64,000 nucleotides of DNA. It comes from Actinobacteria bacterium OV320 (lineage in GTDB: Bacteria; Actinomycetota; Actinomycetes; Streptomycetales; Streptomycetaceae). Positions 1 to 7,967 of the stretch are shown here, in pieces. Positions within the stretch are counted from its first letter, which is position 1, and each line of letters starts with the position of its first letter. The stretch spans positions 822,188-886,187 of the forward strand of contig LJCX01000027.1 in assembly GCA_001298545.1 (NCBI GenBank), read 5' to 3'. The notes beneath the pieces were generated by a model. The model was not told where the DNA came from and searched no databases. It saw only the letters and a program-made list of their open reading frames with translations. Made by a program: the position numbers and the translations under genes.

Positions 1-902
1 CTGACCGGGCCCAGGGCGCGCCCGCGGCCCGTCAGCGCCGCCCAGGGCCGGGCGTGGGCCTGCTCGGCGGCGTCGGCGATGGTCCAGCGGCGCGGCCCGA
101 GCTCCGGGTCGTGCAGCTGCTCCCAGGTGATGGGCGTGGCGACGGGCGCCCCCGGCAGCGCGCGCACCGTGAAGGGGGCGACGGCGGTCTGCGCGTAGCC
201 GTTGCGCTGCACGTCCAGGTAGAGCCGGTCGCCGCGGTCCTTCTTCCGGGCGGCCGTGGTCAGCCGGTCGGGGTGCTCGGCGACGAGCAGTTCGGCGGCG
301 TCCCTGGCGAAGCCGCGCACCTCGTCGAAGCCGTCGCGCCCGTCGACGGGTACGACGACGTGCAGTCCCCGCGAGCCCGTCGTCATCAGGGCCGACGGCA
401 GCCGCAGCTGGTCCAGGAGCTCGCCGAGCCACTCGGCGGCCTCCCGGACGGCGGCGAAGCCGGAGCCGTCGGCCGGGTCGAGGTCGAAGACCATCAGGTC
501 CGGACGGTCGACCCGGCCGACCCGGGACAGCCAGCGGTGCAGCGTGAGGCACGCCTGGTCGGCGAGGTAGGCGAGGGTGGCGGACTCGTCGCAGACGGTG
601 TGGCGGACGGTGCCGTCCTCCTTGGCCACCTCGGCCCGCGGGATCCACTCCGGGTAGTGCTCGGGGGTGTTCTTCTGCATGAAGCGGGGCCCGTCGATCC
701 CGTCCGGGTGCCGTTCCAGCATCAGCGGACGGCCGCGCAGCTGCGGCACCATGAACGCGGCGACCGACCGGTAGTAGGCGACGAGATCGCCCTTCGTGTA
801 CTGCTTCGCCTCCGCGCCGCCCGGGAAGAGCACCTTGTCCGGCCGGTGGACCTCGACGCTGCGGCGGCCCACCCGCACCTTCCGCACGGCGTCATCGCTC
901 AC
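1..902 (-). CDS. LigD-type non-homologous end-joining polymerase domain protein (3' end cut by window)
   Basis: The stand-alone primase-polymerase (AEP superfamily) domain of the LigD type adds nucleotides at double-strand breaks during Ku-dependent end joining. It starts GTG with VSDDAVRKVRVGRRSVEV. Visible family signatures are VLFPGG near the N-terminus, RPLMLERHPDGIDG, FMQKNTPEHYPEWI, the metal-binding FDLDPADG (Asp-x-Asp near residue 139) and TTGSRGLHVVVPVDG. About 300 residues are visible, close to the full domain, so only the last part is missing. The start overlaps the transketolase stop by four bases (GTGA), which implies translational coupling. No ligase or Ku gene is inside the window, so the partner enzymes must be elsewhere. 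The family assignment is secure; the role in repair is inferred from the family. Confidence 0.9.
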   Translation of the reverse strand, partial: MSDDAVRKVRVGRRSVEVHRPDKVLFPGGAEAKQYTKGDLVAYYRSVAAFMVPQLRGRPLMLERHPDGIDGPRFMQKNTPEHYPEWIPRAEVAKEDGTVRHTVCDESATLAYLADQACLTLHRWLSRVGRVDRPDLMVFDLDPADGSGFAAVREAAEWLGELLDQLRLPSALMTTGSRGLHVVVPVDGRDGFDEVRGFARDAAELLVAEHPDRLTTAARKKDRGDRLYLDVQRNGYAQTAVAPFTVRALPGAPVATPITWEQLHDPELGPRRWTIADAAEQAHARPWAALTGRGRALGPV

Positions 903-2755
903 GGCGCGATCGCCTGCTCCACCAGCAGCCGGGCGGACGCGGCGATCGACTCGGCGTCGATGCCCGCGGCGTGCAGCTGCTCGGCCGGGCTCGCCGAGCC
1001 GGGCATCGTCCGGACGGCGAGCCGCACCAGCCGGGGCACCGGCCGCCCGTCGAGGAAGGCGTCGAGGACCGCGTCCCCGAGGCCGCCCTGCTCGTGGTGG
1101 TCCTCCACGCTCAGCAGCAGGCCGGTCTCCTCTGCGGCCCGGCGCAGCGTGGCCCGGTCGACGGGCTTGACCGAGTACAGGTCGATCACCCGGGCCGCGA
1201 TGCCCTCGCCGTCGAGCGCCTCGGCGGCCTTCAGCGCCTCGTGCACGGTGACGCCGGCCGCGACGATCGTCAGCCGGTCCCGGTCGGAGGAGCGCAGCAC
1301 CTTGCTGCCGCCGACGGGGAACTCCTCGTCCGGCCCGTAGAGCACCGGGTAGGCGCCGCGCGAGGTGCGCAGGTAGCGGACGCCGTCCAGGCCCGCCATG
1401 GCGGCGACGAGCCGGGCGGTCTGGTGGGGGTCGCACGGGTACAGCACGGTCGAGCCGTGCACGGCCCGGAACATCGCCAGGTCCTCCAGACCCATCTGCG
1501 AGGGCCCGTCCTGTCCGATGGCGACCCCCGCGTGCGAGCCGACGAGGTTGATGCCGGCGCCACTGACCGCGGCCATCCGGACGAAGTCGTGGGCCCGGGT
1601 CAGGAAGGCCGCGAACGTCGAGGCGTACGGCACCCAGCCGCGCGTCGCGAGGCCGACCGCGGCGGCGACGAGCTGCTGTTCGGCGATGTAGCACTCGAAG
1701 AACCGGTCCGGGTACTCCTTGGCGAAGGCCTCGGCGCGGGTGGAGTCGCTCACCTCGCCGTCGAGGGCGACGATGTCCTCGCGGGCGGCACCGAGAGCGG
1801 CCAGGGCCTTGCCGTAGGCGTCACGGGTCGCCACGCCCTTCTCGCGGTCCTCCCCCTCCCAGCGGGGCAGCACGAGGGGCCCGGTCGGGACGGAGTGCAG
1901 CATGCGGGCGTCGGCCGGCCCGGGAACGCGGACCCGCAGGTCACGGATGCCGCCCAGCTCCTCGATCGCCTCGTCGGCGTCGGGCAGCGGCTTGCCGTGC
2001 AGCCCCTCGCGGTCCTCGACGGACCGGACGCCCTTGCCCTTGAGGGTGCGGGCGAGGATCGCGGTGGGCTGCCCCAGGGTGGAGGCCGCCTCGCCGTAGG
2101 CGCGGTCGACGGCGTCCACGTCGTGTCCGTCGATCTCGATCGTGTGCCAGCCGAAGGCCTGGAAGCGGCGGGCGTAGGCGCCGAGGTCGTGGCCGTGCCG
2201 CGTGGGACCGCGCTGGCCGAGGCGGTTGACGTCGACGATCACCGTGAGGTTGTCGAGGTGTTCGTGGCCCGCGTGCTCGGCGGCCTCCCACACCGAGCCC
2301 TCGGCGAGCTCGCTGTCCCCGCACACCACCCACACGCGGTAGCCGATGCGGTCCAGCCGCTTCCCGGCCAGCGCGATGCCGACGCCCACCGGAAGACCCT
2401 GGCCGAGCGAGCCGGTGGCCGTCTCGACCCACGGCAGCCGCTGCGGGGTGGGGTGTCCCTCCAGCCGGCTGCCGAGTTCGCGGAAGGTCAGCAGCTCCTC
2501 GTCGTCGATGGCCCCGGCGGCCTTGTAGGCCGAGTACAGCAGGGGGGAGGCATGGCCCTTCGAGAGGACGAAACGGTCGTTGCCCGGGTGCGCCGGGCGG
2601 TCGAAGTCGTAGCGGAAGTGGTTCGCGAGCAGTACGGCCATCAGGTCCGCGGCCGACATCGAGGACGTCGGATGGCCGGACCCCGCGGCGGCGGAGGCGC
2701 GCACGCTGTCGACCCGCAACTGCTGACCGAGTTCGGTGAGTTCGGCGGTGTCCAT
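899..2755 (-). CDS. Transketolase (short, animal-like form)
   Basis: A thiamine-diphosphate enzyme moving two-carbon units between sugar phosphates in the pentose phosphate pathway. The 618-residue length and the GDSELAEGSVWEAAEHAGHE block resemble the roughly 620-residue animal and archaeal-type enzymes rather than the roughly 700-residue bacterial TktA. The ThDP-binding segment runs from GDS to DVNRLG (about residues 160-190); GDG of the classical motif is GDS here. The pyrimidine domain holds the catalytic-type glutamate in CYIAEQQLVAAAVGLA. The ATG at 2755 is chosen because AAAGGAGA lies 10 bases upstream and MDTAELTELGQQLRVDSVRA is the usual N-terminus. That ribosome site lies inside the end of the NADH dehydrogenase gene, and the stop overlaps the LigD-type gene, so the three genes probably form one operon. 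A housekeeping transketolase is likely elsewhere in the genome (inference). Confidence 0.93.
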   Translation of the reverse strand: MDTAELTELGQQLRVDSVRASAAAGSGHPTSSMSAADLMAVLLANHFRYDFDRPAHPGNDRFVLSKGHASPLLYSAYKAAGAIDDEELLTFRELGSRLEGHPTPQRLPWVETATGSLGQGLPVGVGIALAGKRLDRIGYRVWVVCGDSELAEGSVWEAAEHAGHEHLDNLTVIVDVNRLGQRGPTRHGHDLGAYARRFQAFGWHTIEIDGHDVDAVDRAYGEAASTLGQPTAILARTLKGKGVRSVEDREGLHGKPLPDADEAIEELGGIRDLRVRVPGPADARMLHSVPTGPLVLPRWEGEDREKGVATRDAYGKALAALGAAREDIVALDGEVSDSTRAEAFAKEYPDRFFECYIAEQQLVAAAVGLATRGWVPYASTFAAFLTRAHDFVRMAAVSGAGINLVGSHAGVAIGQDGPSQMGLEDLAMFRAVHGSTVLYPCDPHQTARLVAAMAGLDGVRYLRTSRGAYPVLYGPDEEFPVGGSKVLRSSDRDRLTIVAAGVTVHEALKAAEALDGEGIAARVIDLYSVKPVDRATLRRAAEETGLLLSVEDHHEQGGLGDAVLDAFLDGRPVPRLVRLAVRTMPGSASPAEQLHAAGIDAESIAASARLLVEQAIAP

Positions 2756-2759
2756 CTGG

Positions 2760-4532
2760 CTACCGGTCTCCTTTCGCGTCGCGGGCGTCGCCGCGCTCGG
2801 CGGGTCCGGGGTCGGGCTCGTTCCCGGTGGTCTCGTCGTTCCGCGCGGCCGCCGGTCCGGAACTGTGCCGCCCCACCTCGGGCGTCGGCGAGTCGATCGA
2901 CCGGGAGCCCTCCTCCGGCGACGACTGCCCGGTACGGGACCCGCTCCCACCGCCCGAATGCCGTCCCACCTCGGGTGTCGGCGAGGTGATCGACTGGGAG
3001 TCGTCCTCCGGGGAGGGATGATGCTCGCCGGACCCGTCGTTCGCCTTGTCCGCGTCCTTCACGTCGTTCACGTCCTTCACGTCGTTCCCCTCATTCCTGT
3101 CGTCCGCGTTCTTGTCGTACGGGTTCTTGTCGTCCGTGCCGTCCGTGCCGTTCCCGGCGTTCACGTCCTCGTCGGTGGCCGCGCCGGGGCCGGAGGCCGC
3201 GGGCTCGTCCCGGTGGTCCCCGGGTACCCGCGCCAGTTCCGGCGACGCGGTGTCCAGCGGTACCGACCAGGACCGGACCAGACCCAACTGGACGTCCTGC
3301 CGCGGGAGCACGGCGTCCAGCAGCCAGTCGGCGGCGACGCGCACCCGGTTGCCGGGCATGGCGGCGAGATGGTAGCCACGGGCGACGGCCCCGGCCGCGG
3401 GGCCGGACAGGTGGACGCCGAGCGGATTGGCGGCGGCCTGCACCCCGCCCAGGTCCACCACGAATCCCAGGTCCTTGTGCCGGTACGGCCGCAGACCGGC
3501 CGCACCGCCGCCCTCCATGAGAGAGGCGGCGACGTTCTGCCCGGCCACCTTGCCCTGCCGCCAGGCGTGCTGCGCGGTCATCGGCGTGTACTCCCCGGGC
3601 CTCTCCAGATCCGGTACCGCGGCGGCGTCGCCGCACGCGAACACCTCGGGCCTGCCCGGCACCTGGAGCGTCGGCTCGACGAGCAACCGCCCGCGTTCCA
3701 AGGGCAGCCCGAGCGACTCCGCGAGCGGATCGGGCCGTACGCCCACGCACCACGCCAGGGTGCGGGTGTCGACGAACTCGCCGTCGGTCAGCAGGACTCC
3801 GTCGCGGGTGGCCTCCTTGACGGAGGTCCCCATACGCACGTCGACGCCCCGCTCGCGCAGCACCCGGTCGGCGGTGCGGGAGAGCCGTTCGTCCAGCTCG
3901 GGCAGGACGCGCGACGCGAGGTCGAGCAGCAGCCAGCGCGGCCGTATGCCCCGCCGCATCGGGTGCGCGCGGACCAGCGCGTCGGTGAACAGCTGTCCCT
4001 GCGCGGCGACTTCGGTACCGGTGTAGCCCGCGCCGACCACGACGAACGTACAACGCGCCGTGCACTCGTCGGCGTTCATGCCGGAAGCCGCCAACTCCAC
4101 CTGCCGGGTGAGGTGATCGCGCAGGTAGAGGGCCTCGGGCAGGCCGCGGAACCCGTGCGCGTGCTCGGCGACCCCGGGGATGGGCAGCAGCTTGTTGACG
4201 CTGCCGGCGGCCAGCACGAGCCGGTCGTAGCCGAGCGTGCCCTCGTCCCCTTCGGGGTTCGTGTAGTGGACGGTGCGCGCGTCGAGGTCCACGTGCTCGG
4301 CCTCGCCCAGCACCGGCCGCACCTCGCGCAGGGTCCCCGACAGGGAGACGGTGACCCGCCGCGGCTCCAGGATGCCCGCCGCCACCTGGGGCAGCAGGGG
4401 CAGGTACAGGAAGTAGTCGGTCGGGTTGAGCAGAGTGATGTCGGCCCGGCCCCCGGTCGCCCGCGCCAGGGTCCGGGCCGTCCGGTACCCGGCGAAGCCG
4501 GCTCCGACGATCACGATGCGGGGACGCCTCAC
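2760..4532 (-). CDS. ndh: Type II NADH dehydrogenase (NAD(P)/FAD oxidoreductase) with disordered repeat tail
   Basis: A membrane-peripheral flavoprotein passing electrons from NADH to menaquinone without proton pumping. Two dinucleotide folds are visible: RIVIVGAGFAGYRTARTLAR at the start (FAD) and FVVVGAGYTGTEVAA in the middle (NADH), followed by the FAD-contacting CGDAAAVPD. The GTG at 4532 follows a GGAGG six bases upstream and begins directly before the FAD motif. The catalytic part ends near residue 430, the normal family length. Another roughly 155 residues follow that are rich in Asp, Asn, Gly, Ser and Pro, with a run of short DK/DVN repeats and two copies of SPTPEVGRHS 31 residues apart. 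This tail has no recognisable domain. The stop lies four bases before the transketolase start. Confidence 0.9.
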   Translation of the reverse strand: MRRPRIVIVGAGFAGYRTARTLARATGGRADITLLNPTDYFLYLPLLPQVAAGILEPRRVTVSLSGTLREVRPVLGEAEHVDLDARTVHYTNPEGDEGTLGYDRLVLAAGSVNKLLPIPGVAEHAHGFRGLPEALYLRDHLTRQVELAASGMNADECTARCTFVVVGAGYTGTEVAAQGQLFTDALVRAHPMRRGIRPRWLLLDLASRVLPELDERLSRTADRVLRERGVDVRMGTSVKEATRDGVLLTDGEFVDTRTLAWCVGVRPDPLAESLGLPLERGRLLVEPTLQVPGRPEVFACGDAAAVPDLERPGEYTPMTAQHAWRQGKVAGQNVAASLMEGGGAAGLRPYRHKDLGFVVDLGGVQAAANPLGVHLSGPAAGAVARGYHLAAMPGNRVRVAADWLLDAVLPRQDVQLGLVRSWSVPLDTASPELARVPGDHRDEPAASGPGAATDEDVNAGNGTDGTDDKNPYDKNADDRNEGNDVKDVNDVKDADKANDGSGEHHPSPEDDSQSITSPTPEVGRHSGGGSGSRTGQSSPEEGSRSIDSPTPEVGRHSSGPAAARNDETTGNEPDPGPAERGDARDAKGDR

Positions 4533-4681
4533 GGTGGGCCTCCGAAGGGGTTCGGACGGTTGTCGTACGAAGGTTTCCGCGTCCCCCTGGCAGAAGCCGC
4601 CAAACGTGCGCCGGCGTCCCCTCCGGGCGCCCGGTGTCCGCGGCGCGACGGCCCCGGAGGAACCGGGAACGCCCGCACGCG

Positions 4682-4722
4682 CCGGGCGGCCCCGCGACAG
4701 CGTGTGCCGCGGGGCCGCCCGG
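4682..4722 (-). terminator. Perfect 15-bp hairpin downstream of the holin-like gene
   Basis: Arms CCGGGCGGCCCCGCG (4682-4696) and its exact complement (4708-4722) enclose an 11-base loop. It lies 51 bases after the stop of the minus-strand gene ending at 4774 and before the NADH dehydrogenase start, so it probably ends that transcript and separates the two units. There is no T-run, as is common in Streptomyces. Confidence 0.6.
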
Positions 4723-4773
4723 ATGCCGAACACATGACGCGGATACGTCACTTCGGCGGACGTGTACCGCCCG

Positions 4774-5274
4774 TCAGGCCCGGTGCGGGCTCTCGGGATC
4801 GATGTCGTCGGCGCGCGGCGCCCCGCCCGGTTCCGGCACCTGGGCGCCGGGCGCGGTCGGCGGCATCGGCGGGTACGGCAGCCCGGTACCACCGGGCGGT
4901 CCGGCCGGCGGCGTACCGCCGATGACCCGGCCGGGGCCCTTGTCCGGTGCGGCCTCGAGCCCGGCCGTGGGCGGGGACGACGCGTGCGGCTTGGCGGCAC
5001 CCCGCAGCAGGTACGCCACCACTGCGAGGATCGCGGCGGTGATCAGCGCCGCGGCCCAGTCCGGCAGCCCGATGCCGAGGGCGAGCCCCACCGCGAGGGC
5101 GACGGCCGCGCCCGCGTAGAGGGCGACGGCGCCGGACGCCGCGTAGAGCATGGCCGTACGGCGCTGCTTGCGGGTCTGCTCGCGCAGCTCCTCGCGGATC
5201 GTCTCGCGCGCCACCTGCGCAAGCTCGTCGACCAGATGCTTGTCCAGATGCTCCAGGTGATCCATGCGCTCCAT
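4774..5274 (-). CDS. Phage holin family (DUF1469-like) small membrane protein
   Basis: A 166-residue protein beginning MERMDHLEHLDKHLVDELAQ. An amphipathic N-terminal helix rich in charged residues is followed by two membrane helices (AMLYAASGAVALYAGAAVAL and a second around ALITAAILAVVAYLL). The remaining 70 residues form a Pro/Gly-rich cytoplasmic tail. This layout matches the actinobacterial phage-holin-3-6 / DUF1469 family, which is not phage-borne in most cases and has no proven biochemical role. The ATG at 5274 is preferred because GAGG lies five bases upstream; an ATG at 5313 has no ribosome site. A strong hairpin follows the gene. Monocistronic by position. Confidence 0.75.
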   Translation of the reverse strand: MERMDHLEHLDKHLVDELAQVARETIREELREQTRKQRRTAMLYAASGAVALYAGAAVALAVGLALGIGLPDWAAALITAAILAVVAYLLRGAAKPHASSPPTAGLEAAPDKGPGRVIGGTPPAGPPGGTGLPYPPMPPTAPGAQVPEPGGAPRADDIDPESPHRA

Positions 5275-5395
5275 GGGCCTCGGGTACCCGCTGTCATGGA
5301 CGCTTAACTCCACGGACCGGGCGCCGGGGAGGGGCCGGGCGGGGATCGGGTGAAGGGATCACCTCACCGCGGCCGCCCCAACTAGGCTCGTCCGC

Positions 5396-5746
5396 ATGGA
5401 CATTCTGGGAGCCACACTGCGTGTCTGTGTCGACGATCTGGAGACCTCGGTCTCCTTCTACGAGCGGCTGGCGGGCACCGGCGCGCTCCGCTTCGAGCGG
5501 GGCGGTGTACAAGTGGCCGCGGTCGGCTGCTTCCTGCTGATGAGCGGGCCTCCGGCCGAGCTGGAACTGCTGCGCAAGGTGGCCGCGACGATCGCCGTCG
5601 CGGACGTGGAGGAGGCCCACCGGACCCTCACCGAGCTGGGCGCGGACGTCATCGCCGGCCCGGTGCCGACCCCGGTGGGCCGCAACCTGATCGCCCGGCA
5701 CCCGGACGGGGCGGTGTACGAGTACGTGGACCGGCGCGGGTCGTGA
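5396..5746 (+). CDS. VOC (glyoxalase/bleomycin-resistance) superfamily protein
   Basis: A 116-residue single-domain VOC protein, beginning MDILGATLRVCVDDLETSVSFYERLAG, with the paired beta-alpha-beta-beta-beta modules and the usual end VYEYVDRRGS. Substrate and metal cannot be read from the sequence. The metal-ligand pattern of true glyoxalase I is not evident, so a binding or isomerase role is equally possible. There is no Shine-Dalgarno sequence; instead TAGGCT sits seven bases before the ATG, as expected for a -10 box of a leaderless transcript. Confidence 0.8.
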   Translation: MDILGATLRVCVDDLETSVSFYERLAGTGALRFERGGVQVAAVGCFLLMSGPPAELELLRKVAATIAVADVEEAHRTLTELGADVIAGPVPTPVGRNLIARHPDGAVYEYVDRRGS

Positions 5747-5832
5747 GGCGCCTGGCCCGACGAAATTCCGTGGGCGGCGGGCCGTCGCGGACGTAGAGTC
5801 GGGCGTTCGACGGCAGGCACGAAGGAGCGGCA

Positions 5833-6180
5833 GTGAGCGAGCAGCACACCTACCGGGTGATCGTCCGGGGCACCTGGGACGGCCTCACCGACGAGGGCCG
5901 GACCCGCCTCCTCGCCGAGGCCGCCGACCACGGCCTGACGAGCATGCGGTTCACCGAGGAGGGCACGCTGTCGTACGAGCCGTCGCCGCTGAAGCACTTC
6001 TCGATGCGCTACGTGGTGGTGTCGGACGCGGCGGACGGCGAGGAGATGGCGGGCGCGCTCGCCGAGGAGCGCGCCGAGGGGGCGCTGCGGGAGCTCGGCC
6101 ACGGCTTCACCGGGCTGCGGTCGACGGTCACCGACCTCGACACGATGAAGATCAACCACAAGTCCGCATCTCGGCGGTGA
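5833..6180 (+). CDS. DUF6204 family protein
   Basis: A 115-residue protein of unknown function, N-terminus VSEQHTYRVIVRGTWDGLTDE, with a repeated beta-strand/helix pattern (TYRVIVRGTW, MRYVVVSDA) suggesting a small alpha-beta sandwich. It matches the actinobacterial family annotated DUF6204. The GTG start is supported by GAAGGAG five bases upstream. The last 29 bases overlap the end of the convergent acetyltransferase gene, so the two messages are complementary at their 3' ends. Confidence 0.75.
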   Translation: MSEQHTYRVIVRGTWDGLTDEGRTRLLAEAADHGLTSMRFTEEGTLSYEPSPLKHFSMRYVVVSDAADGEEMAGALAEERAEGALRELGHGFTGLRSTVTDLDTMKINHKSASRR

Positions 6181-6703
6181 TCGCCCACCGCTCGTGGTCC
6201 CGCCACTCCCCGTCGATGTAGATCATCTTCGGGGAGAAGCCCTCCCGGCGGAAGCCGCAGCCGCGGGCCAGGGCGATCGAGGCGACATTGCCGGGCTGCG
6301 CGTTGATCTCCAGCCGGTGCAGCCGCATCGGTCCGAACGCGTGGCCCACCACCAGGTCGAGCGCCTCGCGCATCAGCCCGCGCCCGGCCGCGTGCGCGAA
6401 GGCGCCGTAGCCCAGCGCGCCGCACTGGAAGCCGCCCTCGACGATGTTGTTGATGTTGACGAACCCGGCGACCGCCCCGTCCTCCAGGGTGCACACGAGG
6501 AAGCCGGCCTTCGACGGGTCCTCGATCAGCCGGCCCGCGTAGGCCGTGTACGCGGCGGCGGTGGCCGGCGGGAACAGCCACGGGTGGTGCAGATCCTTGC
6601 TCTCCCGCGCGCGGGCGGTGAACTCCGGCCCGTCCTCGTAGGTGAAGTGGCGTATGCCCACACGGGGGCCCTCGGCGAGGTATCGGGATGCGGTGTGCGG
6701 CAT
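6152..6703 (-). CDS. GNAT family N-acetyltransferase (RimJ/RimL-like)
   Basis: A 183-residue acetyl-CoA-dependent N-acetyltransferase. The fold is recognised from IRHFTYEDGPEFTARARESK, the central strands FVNINNIVEGGFQCGALGY, the acetyl-CoA loop GRGLMREALDLVVGHAF and the typical RimJ-like end LHRLEINAQPGNVASIALAR followed by GCGFRREGF. Such proteins acetylate ribosomal-protein N-termini or small amines; the substrate cannot be told. No ribosome site precedes the ATG; TAGGCT lies six bases upstream, so the message is probably leaderless. Confidence 0.85.
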   Translation of the reverse strand: MPHTASRYLAEGPRVGIRHFTYEDGPEFTARARESKDLHHPWLFPPATAAAYTAYAGRLIEDPSKAGFLVCTLEDGAVAGFVNINNIVEGGFQCGALGYGAFAHAAGRGLMREALDLVVGHAFGPMRLHRLEINAQPGNVASIALARGCGFRREGFSPKMIYIDGEWRDHERWAITAEMRTCG

Positions 6704-6723
6704 CGGGACAGCCTACGACGGGG

Positions 6724-6972
6724 TCACCTGCGCCGTTTCCTGAAATACGAGAAGGAGACGCCGCACAGGACGCCGATGACCCACATCGCCAGCAGCGCCG
6801 TCCACAGCGGCACCGTCACCTCGGGGATCAGCAGCCGGATCTTCACGGTGCCGGTGTTCTGGAAGATGAAGACCAGGGTGAGGACGGCGAGCGCCAGGAC
6901 GACGATCCGGCCCGGCGTCAGCGCTTCGTTCCTGCCACCGCCGTGGGACGCCTTCGTGGTCTTCGGGCTCAT
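6724..6972 (-). CDS. LapA-domain (DUF1049) small membrane protein
   Basis: An 82-residue protein with two membrane helices (VVLALAVLTLVFIFQNTGTV and TALLAMWVIGVLCGVSFSYF) and a basic end FRKRRR. The FQNTGTVKIRLL signature after the first helix is the hallmark of the LapA/DUF1049 domain. In other bacteria the family aids lipopolysaccharide assembly; in actinobacteria, which lack LPS, the role is unknown. CAGGCT lies six bases before the ATG, hinting at a leaderless message. Confidence 0.8.
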   Translation of the reverse strand: MSPKTTKASHGGGRNEALTPGRIVVLALAVLTLVFIFQNTGTVKIRLLIPEVTVPLWTALLAMWVIGVLCGVSFSYFRKRRR

Positions 6973-7043
6973 ACGACCAGCCTGAGCCCTGCGCCCCGCT
7001 CACGCACGGTGAGGCGCGCCCCCGGGTGAGGCGGGCCGGGAGG

Positions 7044-7967
7044 TCAGCGCAGGGCGGGGGTGTCGAGGGTCAGCGTGCCCTCGTCGGCGTCGAGCACGGC
7101 GGGCAGGCCGAAGGGCACGGTGAGCGCGCCCTCGCAGTGACCGAACCCGAGCTCCTCGACGACGGGGACGCCGAGGCCGCCGAGCCGGTCCACGAGGACC
7201 GGGCGCAGCTCCTCGTAGGGGCCGCACCTGTCCCAGGAGCCGAGCGCGACACCCGCGACACCCTCGAGCCAGCCGGTGCGCAGGAGTTGGGTGAGGGCCC
7301 GGTCGACGCTGTACGGCCGCTCCCCGACGTCCTCGATCAGCAGCAGCCCACCGCGGGCACCGGCCCGGGTGTGCGGGGTGCCGTAGCCGGTGGCCAGCAG
7401 CGCCAGGCAGCCGCCCAGGGTGACGCCCCGCGCCCGGCCCGGAGCGATCGCCGTACCGGTGGAGGCGAGCGTGCGGACGGTCTCCGGGGCGAACAGGGTG
7501 GCCCTGAGGTGCTCCTGCCCCCGGGCGCTCTTGATGAAGTCGATGCCCGCGGCCGCGGGCCCGTACAGCGTGACCAGGCCCAGGCGGAGGGCGAACGCCT
7601 CGTGCAGGGTGGTGCTGTCGCTGAAGCCCACGAACACCTTCGGTCCGGCCGCCCGCATCGCGTCCCAGTCGAGCAGGTCGACGATCCGCTGGGCACCGTA
7701 GCCGCCGCGTGCGCACAGCACGGCGTCGACGCCCGGATCGCACCAGGCCCGCTGGAGGTCGGCCGCCCGGTCGGCGTCGGTGCCCGCGAGATGGGGCAGC
7801 CGGTCGTGCCGGTCCAGCACATGGGGGGCGACCACCGGGTCGAGGTCCCAGCCGCGCAACAGGTCGAGGCCGGCCTCCAGCCGCTCCTCCGCCACCGGCC
7901 CGCTGGGCGCGACGACCGCGACCCGGGCGCCGGGGGCGAGCCGGGACGGCCGCACGAGTTCCTTCAC
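7044..7967 (-). CDS. LD-carboxypeptidase family (S66) peptidase
   Basis: A 307-residue serine peptidase of the MccF/LdcA family. LdcA members cut L,D-bonds in murein tetrapeptides during cell-wall recycling; MccF members hydrolyse peptide-nucleotide antibiotics. The serine nucleophile is in VGFSDSTTLHEAF, and the Glu/His pair expected from the family lies in GGLLLIEDVGERPYSVDRAL and LGFGHCEGALTVPFG. The GTG start overlaps the upstream S9 peptidase stop (GTGA), so it is the last gene of a four-peptidase operon. Nothing in the sequence separates the murein role from a detoxifying one. Confidence 0.9.
   Translation of the reverse strand: MKELVRPSRLAPGARVAVVAPSGPVAEERLEAGLDLLRGWDLDPVVAPHVLDRHDRLPHLAGTDADRAADLQRAWCDPGVDAVLCARGGYGAQRIVDLLDWDAMRAAGPKVFVGFSDSTTLHEAFALRLGLVTLYGPAAAGIDFIKSARGQEHLRATLFAPETVRTLASTGTAIAPGRARGVTLGGCLALLATGYGTPHTRAGARGGLLLIEDVGERPYSVDRALTQLLRTGWLEGVAGVALGSWDRCGPYEELRPVLVDRLGGLGVPVVEELGFGHCEGALTVPFGLPAVLDADEGTLTLDTPALR

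Noticed and set aside
2736..4925. A long plus-strand frame opposite the NADH dehydrogenase
   Set aside because: Arg/Gly/Val-rich sequence without motifs; the minus strand has both dinucleotide folds.
4774..5274. Prophage remnant because of the holin-like annotation
   Set aside because: No other phage genes lie nearby, and this family is common on actinobacterial chromosomes.
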